Part shown: piece by piece, positions 54,644 to 64,000 of the stretch
Numbering within the stretch: the first letter of the stretch is position 1
Layout of the letters: every line of letters begins with the position of its first letter
Source of the DNA: Cordia subcordata
Lineage: Eukaryota > Streptophyta > Magnoliopsida > Boraginales > Cordiaceae
Assembly: GCA_028554755.1 (NCBI GenBank)
Contig: JAPTOF010000015.1
Coordinates: 1 to 64,000, forward strand
Direction: 5' to 3'
DNA: 64,000 bases
The notes under the pieces: model-generated
Seen by the model: only the letters and a program-made list of their open reading frames with translations
What the model was told of the DNA's origin: nothing
Database searches by the model: none
Translations under genes and position numbers: made by a program

Positions 54644-54876
54644 AAGGGTTGGTTTAGATTGATTTTTTTTTAAAATATTTTTTAACAATTTTTAAAAAAT
54701 AATTTTTTTTAAAAGTTAAAAATTTTAGCTTTTAAAAAATATTTTATTTGAGTTTTTTTTTTAGAGATTTAGTTTTTTTTAAAACTAAATTAAATAGTTA
54801 CTATAAATTTAATGTAACTTTTTCAGAAAAAAAAAAGTATTTTTTCCTGAAAAAAACTAATCCAAACATATCCTAA
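54644..54876. mobile_element. Small MITE related to 47648-47844
   Basis: The ends AAGGGTTGGTTTAGATTG and CTAATCCAAACATATCCT are inverted with mismatches. The T/A-run core resembles the 47648 element on the other strand. Confidence 0.6.
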
Positions 54877-56064
54877 AACTTGCGCCATTTTTGTGTTGTT
54901 GGGTTGACATCGCCAATCGGCTTCCTTTGGGCCCTTTTGAGGGTGTTCAGCAAGAGCTTTTAACATTTTGACAAAAGTTAAAATGTTATTTTAATATTTA
55001 TCTTTGTTCGATAAAATAGTGTTTTAGATTAGTGTCTAACATTTTAGTTAACTTTTCTAAGACGTTAGAAGTTTTAACGTTTGAGATAATAAGGTAGCGT
55101 TTTAATTTTTCTTCTCCATTCTATTCCTAAGTTATTGGTGACAAGGACAAAACTTATCAAAAGGGATTAAATTTTATCTATTATTGGAAACCATATGTAC
55201 ATTAAATTTTCCCTACTAATTCCCATTTTTCTCTAGTTGTGTAATGCAAAAAAATGCAACAAACAATAAGAAACTATTTTATTAACACCCCCGTATCAAA
55301 TTTAGCTTGCCACATCAAATTTTGCCTCTTTTATTTATTTTAGCTACAATATAATTAAATTAATTATAAAGTTTTATGAGTAACAAATCAAGATTATATT
55401 ATTATTGTTGTTGTTGTTATTATTATTATCATCAATATTAAAATTATAAATATATTATCCTATTTCAATTATAATAATAGTAGAAATAATAATTATTATA
55501 TAATAATAACAATTACGTTAATGAGGTGATTCTAATGTCCTTTCATGTCATTTTACAATTTATCAGTTAGGTGAAAAACTAGTGTTATCAAACATATATT
55601 TTTAAACAGCTAGTTAAATGGTTATCCACTAATAACTAAAATACAACAACAACTACCTATATAAACAACTATCATCTATCCAAATAGCTAGTTTTGCCGA
55701 ACAGACCCTTTGTCAGCAACACTAAACACTAAATATTACGAAAATATTATTATTTAGCGAATATTCACCAAGTGTGAAAACTACAGCAATTTGAAAGGCG
55801 CAACACAGAAACACATGACAAAAGTAAGCATTATCTCTTATGATAATGCCATACTTATAGATAAGCATTATCTTTTGTGATGATGTTATCGATGCAACAT
55901 TCTTATCAACAATGATGTCATTACTGTGTCAACACCTGTGCAATCAGCAGCTTATTGTATTAGTGCATGTTTTGTACTTGTGCGCACAACTTATATAATG
56001 GTCTCTCATAAAGTGCTCATTCATTAAATATCATGCTCTTTCACCTTTTTTTTTAAAAAAAAAG
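54877..56064. other. AT-rich intergenic, nothing recognised
   Basis: Contains short TTG/ATT runs near 55400-55440 and many TAATAAT stretches. No gene is supported. Confidence 0.5.
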
Positions 56065-57818
56065 TATTGAACCTATTGGTATTTATATTATTTTGATGAT
56101 GCCATAGTCGTACTTTATTAATTGTTACTATTAGAGTATCTTGAATATCTCATATATAGAATAGCCACTTGAGCAAGTTGAAGGAAGAAAATGAAGCATG
56201 ATTCATCGTTGAAGATTGAAGAGGTATGAAGAATCCTTGAAGAATTAGTATAGTCTCTTCTTTCTTAATTTTTTTAATTTGATCTTAGTACATAGGTACT
56301 ATTATAAGCTCAATAACTTCTTGTATTGCATGCATACTCATTGACTTTGCTCATGCTTCTTAAAATTCAATCATAGATCATATTTTTCCCTTAATTAAGT
56401 ACATGCACTATATCTAGTGTACGCTCATGCATCATATCATTATTTTTATATGAATACATGTGTGTATATGCATAAGATGAGTTTTCTTGCATAGAATTGA
56501 GTTATTTGGAGTTATATGTGCAATAGCTTTATCTATTACATAGGTAAATGTCACATTGATGTATATATGTGATTGTACATATGTATATATGGTTGTATCT
56601 TCAAGAAATTTGCAATAAAAGTGCATCTAACTTGATTATAAGCTTTGCATTATAGGTATTTGAGTGTTTTTATTTAAATATAAACCTATGGGGTAATATC
56701 CTTGCATGCAAAATCTTTTTCAAACACAAATCTAAAAAATCTTGAGTTGAGTAGAAGGTTAAACATGGAATTTAATATATTGCATGCTTGGTTAGTGTAG
56801 CATTTATTGTGATATGGCCTTATAAGTGTTTGGTATCTTTTTGAGCTATTACAACCTGTGGAAAAACGTGGTATTGTTGGATTTTGGTGAAAAGTTGGTT
56901 TTTGAAAAGTACGTACCAGCTTTTCAGGCTTTTCTGCAGCTATTGGTTGAAATAGCCGGTCAACCGGCTAAGTTAACCAACACAAACAGAGAGCTATTTC
57001 TCTTTACCGGTTAAGCTAGGCGGTCAACCAGTAGTGTCGATCGGCTAGGCTTTTTAGCTTACTAGTTCTTTTGACTGAGCTAGGGGATTGATCGATACAG
57101 TCAACAGATAGACCCTTTGGGCTTTTTAAAATATGAACGTTGGGAAATCTACTTTTTGGCATTATAAATACACCTTTTGCCTCCCAACATAGAACACAAC
57201 TCGATCTAAACTCTCTCTACAATTTATTAGCATTGAAAGCTCTCTCTCTTGCTTATTCAACTCATTTATTGCTATCTTCATTGATTGCACATCATTAGCA
57301 TTCATTGATCAAGTTATTTGAGCACATAAATTGCCTATGTATTTAGAGTAATATAAGAAGGTTTAAATACCTCTTGTATTCTTACTCATAAGAAGTCTTG
57401 TAACCAAACTCCTTACTATTTTGTTGGGTGAATGCTTTGCTCTTGGTAATATAGTTTGTGAGGAACATTCTATCAAAAGTGAAGGGTTTGAAATCCTCAA
57501 GTGTTGGGAGAACACTTGTGGTAAAACAAGGGTTGTGATCGTTGTTCTATGCTTTTATAACATATTAAGCAAAAATTCAATTCACTAGTGAAGTTACCGA
57601 AATCCTAAAAGAAGACCTTAGGTAGTGGACTAGGCCCTTGGGAGTTCGAACTACTCTAAATCGCTACGTTTGATCTTCTATTCCTTAAACTATTTACATT
57701 TCAATTATTATTTTTATCTTGTATATGCGATAATTTGAAATATTTGAAAAGAGTTTTTAGTGTTTATTTGTTCCATTAATCCAATTCACCTCCCTTTTGG
57801 ATTCATTATATAGGCAAC
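56065..57818 (+). repeat. SIRE-like copia LTR remnant (possibly solo)
   Basis: The left part has TTTTGATGATGCC followed by a GAAGATTGAAGAGG region. The middle has GGTCAACCGG-type repeats (56955-57130). The right part has CCTCAAGTGTTGGGAGAACA, then a run ending CCAATTCACCTCCC … GGCAACA. This succession is typical of SIRE/Maximus LTRs. No internal pol follows. The right end (CA at 57818) is firmer than the left, and no target duplication was found. Confidence 0.55.
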
Positions 57819-58198
57819 AAAAAGAAAAAAAAAAAAGCTCAGCAGAAAGCTTGTTTCTCTCTCTCCTCTAATTTTCCTTTCCTTACCTCTCTTCTTTTAT
57901 CTTCTTCTCTTCTTTGCTACACTGGTGACACCATCGGTCATCTCATGCTGGATAAAGACCACCATAAAATTTGCCTTTCTTCATTAATTGTAATGATATG
58001 TATCATGTCCAAGAAAACCTTTTAGGCATCGATCCACCATTACAGCCCGCTGTCTTTTTCCTCATACCGACAAAGATTCCGACATCATCTTGCCATGCCG
58101 CAGTTACCAATCTTTTCCTCTGTTCATCACGATTCTAACTGTACCTCGTATACGGTATTTAGACGTTCTAAGATCAATCTGCCATTAAAGCGCACACT
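57819..58198. other. Unrecognised sequence before the Tat element
   Basis: An A-rich then CT-rich stretch (57855-57920), then GC-richer sequence. No reading frame is supported. Confidence 0.4.
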
Positions 58199-58668
58199 GA
58201 TAAAAAGTCGGGTCATGACCATGACCCGATAAGAGAACTTATAGTACAAGGAAGACCCGAATTGAGGTTGCATTCGAGATCTTATCGGATACCGCCGATA
58301 AGGTAGTGCTAATCGATCACCTATATAGTGATTAATAAGGTTACTCTGCCTGATAATCAATAAGTATAATCAGAATGTAAGCAGCATGTGTTTAGCCATC
58401 CCAAAAGCCATAAATAGGACCCCATGATCCCAAATAAGGTAACCAATTCACTCTATCCACTCTCTTCAATAAAATTTTCTCCAAAAGAAATACTCTGACT
58501 TAGGCATCAAAGGTCCTTTAGTCGGTTCCACACTAATGCCTAGATTTCCTTTGTTTTGTAGGTAGCCACAACCAGAGATTCTTTTAAGTAACATTATTTG
58601 ATTCTTCACAAGATTAGATTGGCACCGTCTGTAGGAAACTCAACAACGAGTAATCCCACTGAGTCCAT

Positions 58669-60209
58669 ATGGCTATAACTCAAAGCCAAGCTGCCGGTGA
58701 GCCTCATGTCGGAGAGGAGGAAGAAAGCAGCGAACAACGACTAGCTCAACAACCATCGCGAAGGCCATGGTCCCAAGCTCCCAGAAATCACCCTCAGCCA
58801 TAAAATGAGCATCTAAAGTTCGTACCTCTTCTTATATCCCAACACAGCCGGTGAACATGTCTATGCCATCTTGTTCACTAGCTCAGTTGGCAGCCATCAC
58901 TAATATGTTCGCCAATATTTAAAACCATATGAGCAAAATATTTCCCTCACAAACACACCCTTGTACTCAACCATTTACCTTCCCTTTTTTTCCAAACCCA
59001 ACACCACAAAACACTACACCTCCCACCCATGTACCGCAAAATACCTATCACACCTCTTTGGATATACAAGAAGAGTCCTTATCCCAAGGAGATAGCTCAC
59101 CTAGACCACCTTTACATACAATCTCTGCACAAACTGTACCAAATACTTTGGCCTCTACAAACCATAAATGTTCAAGAATTTGAGAACAGTCCCCTATCAG
59201 AGGAAATAATTAGGGAACCAATGGCAAGGGACTTCGTGATTCCGAAGCTACCATACTTCAATGGCTCAGGCAACCTCGTCGACCACGTATCAGTCATCAA
59301 TCATAAAATGCTATTCCAAAATACGATTGATGCCGCAAGATGCAAAACTTTCCTTATTATACTGGTCAGATTAGTCCAAACATGGTATGATGAGCAGCCA
59401 CCATATTCTATCAATTTCTTTAAAAAGCTAGTTGTAGCCTTCATAAGCCGATTTTCTAGCGGAAAAGAGGCCTTAAAATCATCCAGTTAGGTTATCGAAA
59501 CAAGGCAAAGGAGTGACAACACTTTGAAGGTATTCTCTAAATGATTTAATGAGGCAACACTACCAGTGCTTGACTTGGCGTAAAGGCATTCGCTAAGTGA
59601 TTTAATGAGGCAACACTATGAGTGCTTGACTTGGCGTACCTAGTAGCTATGAAGGCTTTCATCCATGGTGTCAAAGATGACAAATTATCCAGTTCTTTGA
59701 CAAGGAAGAAATTGCCTTGATAACTAATCTCATGGCTAGAGTTGAGAATTACATTCGGCCGAAAATGTATTGTTGGCAAAAAAAGAGTAGGATAGGGAAT
59801 ATGAGAAAGGAAAAGGGAATTAAAAGCAGTAAAAGCCACATCAAGATCGGAATGAGTCGAAGAAGAGAAAGGAGAATCTAGAAGTCTTTAGGAGACGTTT
59901 TGACACTTATACACCTTTGAACGCATCCCGGTCAGATATCCTGGTCGCCATAAAGCGCGAGTGAAATGTGAAATGGTAGAAAGGATGAAGAGAAATCCGG
60001 ACAAGAGGAACAAAAATAAATATTTTCACTTCCATAGGGACCACGGCCACACTACCAATGAGTGTCAAAATCTAAAGGATGAGATCGAATCCCTTATCAA
60101 AAAGGAAAGGCTGACACAGTATATGAAACAGCAACGAGAGGCTCAGGAGGAACGACCACGCCACCCTAGGAAAGGAAAAAAGGTCCTTGGCACAGTGGAT
60201 ATGATATAG
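58669..60209 (+). pseudogene. Tat element gag, decayed
   Basis: Starts MAITQSQAAGEPHVGEEEE. After stops it resumes at 59200-59490 with MARDFVIPKLPYFNGSGN, then VDHV, TWYDEQPPYSI and FISRFSSGKEAL, the capsid motifs of this lineage. A 55-bp tandem duplication (59527-59581, 59582-59636) disrupts the middle. The last part, 59961-60209, is open with YFHFHRDHGHTTNECQNLKD, which corresponds to the conserved FHRDHGH..EEC.LKD motif. Confidence 0.8.
59527..59636. repeat. 55-bp tandem duplication inside Tat gag
   Basis: Two adjacent copies share GATTTAATGAGGCAACACTA and GTGCTTGACTTGGCGT, with a handful of differences. Confidence 0.9.
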
Positions 60210-63200
60210 GAAGGACCAGTTAATGGAGAAGATTCTGCCACAAAGAGAAAGAAGTTTGTCTGCTCTCCACAGGCCGCTCCGACAAACAAAATGAGAATGA
60301 TGGAAGATGTAGCCTTCACCAACAAGGACCTGATCGGATTACTGGTAAACCATGATAATCCCCTTGTCATTACGGTTATTTTGGCTAATTATGAAGTTCA
60401 CAGGATGCTGCGGTCATGCTATAGTTTGAAGTGCTCGAACGCTTGAAGCTGGATCGGTATACCCTTACACCTTTGAATATATGGGCTGAGGGAATGGCCA
60501 ACCTACCTTTCAGCATCAGAGATGGAAATCGATACGTTGACCTCCATTTTAACTTCGTAGTAAATTGTTCGAGCACCATCAATGGGATTATCGGGTGAGT
60601 TACACTAAACCACTTGGGAGCTATTGTATCCACCTATCATCAAATGATAAAGTTTTTGACCAGTGACAGAGTGATCATAGTTAGAGGAAACCAACATGAT
60701 GCCAAATCATGCTACATAGCAGCATTAAAACCAAAGTAAGACCAGAAGAAGCTCGAGAACATGATGATAGAATTGTTTCACAAAACTCGACCTCGTTCAA
60801 ATTGAAAAGTTCGATAAGAAAACTTATGCTGGAGAAAAACAAATAAAAGAAGTCCAACAAGGTATCATCCAATTTCTAACTTTAAATTCTGATATATTTG
60901 CTTGGGACTCTTCTGATATGATAGAGATAGACCCAAAAATCATTAAGCATTGGCTAAATATCAATCTCGCTTTTAGGCCGGTCTGATAAAAATGACGAAT
61001 CATTAATGTAGAAAAGAATCAAGCAATCCATGAACAAGAAGAAAACTGCTAAAGGTAGGCTACATTCAGGAGATAAAATACCCGACATGGGTTTCCAATG
61101 CGGTAATAGTCAAAAAGGCCAATGGGAGGTAGAGACTCTGTGTAGACTTCGTTGACCTGAATAAAGCTTGTCTAAAGGACAGCTTCACTCTACCAAGAAT
61201 TGACCAATTGGTTGATTCAACTGCAGGATTCGAAATGTTATCATTCATGGATGCCTTTTCAGGCTACAATCAAACAAAGATGGCACTTACCGATTAGCCA
61301 CACATTGCTTTCGTCATCAACTGAGGACTTTTCCACCACAAAGTCATGCCTTTTAGGTTAAAAAAAGATGGGGCCACATATCAACGCACGGTGAATATGG
61401 CATTCAAAGACCAAATAAAGCGAAACATGGAAATCTATATCGACAACATGTTCGTCAAAAGCGAGAGGACATTGGATCATGTGAATGACCGCATCAAAGC
61501 CTTCCAAATAATGAGAAGGTACGGGATCAAATTGAACCTAGAAAAGTTCTTCTTCGGGGTAAGAGTAGGGGTTCATGGCAACATATCGAGGCATCAAGGC
61601 TAACCCCGAAAAGATTGAGGCCATACTCATTCTGGAGCCCCTAAAAACCATACATGATGTACAGTTACTTTTCGGCAATGTCGCGACCTTGACTAGATTC
61701 ATGTCCAAATCGATGGATTGCTGCACTCCATTTTTTAAAATCTATCGAAACCCAAAGGATTTCAAATAGACACTCGAACACTAAGATGCATTTGAAAGGA
61801 TTAAGTCCTATTTGACACAACCACTAATTCTTGCCAGACTTGAAGAAGGAGAGACACTGCTTCTCTATTTATCCAATTCTAATCTTACAGTAGCAGCTGT
61901 TTTGATTAGAAACACCGACGAAGGCCAGAGACCAATGTACTACGTTTGTAAGACGCTAAAAGGAGCAGAGCTAAGATATAGTAGCCTGGAAAAGTTAGCA
62001 CTTGCATTGGTAATGCCGGCTTGGAAATTAAAACCCTGCTTTGAAGCACATCCGATAATAGTGATGACCGACCAGCCTTTACGCCAGGTTTTGCATAAGT
62101 CAAAACAGTCAGGATGATTATTAAAATGGTCCATAGAGCTAAGTCAGCACCACATCACATATCAATTGAGGACCCCAATTAAAGCACAACCCCTTGCCAA
62201 TTTCGTAGTCGAATGCATGCAACCAGTAGAGAAAGTGGTTGGAGAATGGATTTTATATGTTGATGGTGTGACATGTAAAATGGAATTAAGTGCAGGAATT
62301 GTAATTAGAAAGCCTGATGGATCTGAACTGAAATACATAATAAAGTTTGAATTTAAGGTAACCAACAATGAAGCGGAATACGAGGCATTGATATCTGGCA
62401 TAAAACTGCTCAAAGAGTTAGGGGCACGAACAGTTAAAGCATGTACCGACTCTCAATTGATAAAAGGGCAAGTTAATGGAAAATGCAAAGCCAAAGATAG
62501 CAAGATGAAGGATTATCAGAAACAGTGAAGCGAGGTAATAGCATCCTTTGAAGAATTCACACTTCAACAAATCCTGAGAGCCAGTAATGTTCAAGCCGAT
62601 GCTTTATCCAAAATAGCATCAGCATTTCGAGAAGGAGAAGTCATCAACATCAACAGATTAATGGGTCCCGTCGTCAACATCTCGCTCATTAGCATTACTG
62701 ATGAGACAGATTGGAAAAGCTCTATAATACAATACTTACAGCATGGCGTATTACCAAACGATTAACAAGAGGCCTCAAAAGTGATGAATAGGTCATCATG
62801 ATTCCGCGTCTTCAAGGATCAATTGTACAAACAAACTGTCGGGGGACCTCTTTTGAAATGTGTGAGTAACTCTAAAAAGGAATTCATCATCAAGGAAATG
62901 CACAAAGGTATATATGGAAATCACTCTGGAGCTATGGTATTGGCCTAAAAAGCCATTAGGCAAGGGTATTATTGGCCCAATATTGGGAGAACTGCTAAAA
63001 AAGTCGTTCAGAAATGCGATTGATGTCAAAAAAGTACCAACATACAACACGTAGTGCAATATATATCGAATCCAATAATGAGTCCATGGCCATTTGCACA
63101 ATAGGGGCTTGATATTATCAAACCCTTACCTAATGGGCAAATCCCAGAAGAAATTTGCATTCGTAACAATTGACTATTTCAGTAAGTGGGTGGAAGCCAA

Positions 63201-63940
63201 AGCTGTGGCAACCACAACTAACAGAGTATCTTGGAATTTTGTATGGAGAAACATAATATGCAGGTTTGGGATCTCGAGAAGTATAATCACCGACCATGGG
63301 AGGTAGTTTGACTGAAAATATTTTCAGGAATGCTTAACTTAACTAAAAATTGACCTGCGATTCTCTGCAGTAACATACCCTCAAGCTAATAAACAAGTAG
63401 AAGTCACTAATCGTACCATTATTAATAGATTGAAGACAAAACTTGAGGCTGCCAAGGGGTTATGGCTGGAAGTACTGCCTGAAGTTTTATAGGCTTATTG
63501 AACAACCGTACATAATAGTATTGGCGAGACTTGATTCAAAATAGTTTATCGATCAAAAACAGTGGCACCGATAGAAATATTATCCCCAACATTGTGGGTC
63601 AAACACTTTACAGAGGCAAAAACAATCAAGTCCTAAGGGTTCAGTTGGAATTGCTTGGTTCAATATGAAAAGATGCCCAAACAAGAAATGAAGCTACAAA
63701 GACGCTTTGAAATGCCAGTTGATGAGAGAGGTCCGACCAAAGGACATCAAACTTAGAGACTCGGTGCTTCAAAAGCACTATTTTGTTAAAAACAACCTCA
63801 ACAAGCTTGACGAAAACTGGGAAGGCCCTTGCCAAGTTGTAACGGTGATCAAACTGGAAACCTTTAAACTGGCTCGATCTGATGGGACATTGCTCGCTAA
63901 TGGATGGAATTTTGATCATTTACAAAAATATTATGTTTGA
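60210..63940 (+). pseudogene. Tat element pol: protease, RT, RNase H, second RNase H, integrase
   Basis: The protease region (60300-60450) has FTNKDLIGLLVNHDNPLVIT, but the active-site DxGSS equivalent is lost. RT (about 61080-61770) has CVDFVDLNKACLKDSF, FMDAFSGYNQ and MPFRLKKDGATYQR. The catalytic box reads YIDNM instead of YIDDM (second Asp to Asn, codon 61445-61447). RNase H lies at 61812-62117. The second RNase H (62166-62528) has WILYVDGVTCKMELSAGI, NNEAEYEALI and ACTDSQL. Integrase lies at 62880-63940 with FAFVTIDYFSKWVEAKAV, FGISRSIITDHG and the C-terminal DENWEGPCQVV. Many stops make it non-functional. Confidence 0.85.
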
Positions 63941-64000
63941 TCTCATATGTATTTATTATATTTGATCAATGAATGACAATACAATAATCCACGCTCGACA

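Larger units (their letters stand above)
58199..64000 (+). mobile_element. Tat-lineage Ty3/gypsy element, continues past window end
   Basis: A candidate 5' LTR (58199-58610, from TGATAAAAAGTCGGG to TTCTTCACA) precedes a primer site at 58620-58638 (TGGCACCGTCTGTAGGAAA), close to the usual TGGCGCCGTCTGTGGGAA with G-to-A changes. The gag frame starts at 58669. A zinc-knuckle-adjacent motif, protease remnant, RT, RNase H, a second (archaeal-type) RNase H and integrase follow in order. The extra RNase H defines the Tat lineage. Stops and mutated sites are frequent, so it is inactive. The 3' LTR would lie beyond position 64000. Confidence 0.85.

Overview
The window is nuclear DNA of a flowering plant, most likely a eudicot. 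The evidence is AT-rich sequence, GT-AG introns, a plastid-type dehydroascorbate reductase, a plastid-type geranylgeranyl diphosphate synthase, a P-class pentatricopeptide repeat (PPR) gene, and typical plant Ty1/copia, Ty3/gypsy, MULE, TRIM, SINE and MITE sequences. I cannot name the species.

Layout. 1-12.7 kb is an old repeat field. It holds two diverged copies of one block (about 1-2424 and 8430-10462), a decayed copia pol (2.4-4.0 kb), a two-exon remnant of a rhamnogalacturonan lyase (6.0-6.5 kb, minus), a complete 430-bp TRIM with matching 5-bp target duplications (10768-11197), and the 3' end of a minus-strand SIRE-like copia element (11.3-12.7 kb). A tRNA-derived SINE and a fold-back element follow. 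13770-25187 is one minus-strand Athila-type Ty3/gypsy element with both LTRs, a tRNA-Asp-type primer site, decayed gag-pol and a nested 236-bp insertion. 25.2-30.0 kb is AT-rich sequence without recognisable genes.

30006-37607 is a 7.6-kb Mutator-like element (MULE) with about 110-bp terminal inverted repeats and a perfect 10-bp target duplication. It carries two convergent genes: a plant-mobile-domain (PMD, MAIN-like) gene on plus and a MURA-type transposase on minus. Both contain in-frame stops. A 569-bp hAT-like MITE with a perfect 8-bp target duplication is nested inside. This is the most notable system in the window.

39-50.5 kb is the genic island: DHAR (six exons, plus, Ser instead of the usual Pro in the active-site CxxC), GGPPS (single exon, minus, broken by a frameshift) and a 551-residue PPR protein (single exon, minus, intact). 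Their introns and flanks are full of small MITEs, several from one family rich in CTTATAAGC.

50.5-58.2 kb is mostly unclassified, with MITEs and a SIRE-like copia LTR remnant. 58.2-64.0 kb is a plus-strand Tat-lineage Ty3/gypsy element, heavily mutated, whose 3' LTR would lie beyond the window.

Only DHAR and PPR look like functional genes as they stand; GGPPS would be functional only if its frameshift is an error. These three do not form one pathway: DHAR recycles ascorbate, GGPPS supplies C20 diphosphate for carotenoids, chlorophyll and gibberellins, and PPR proteins process organellar RNA.
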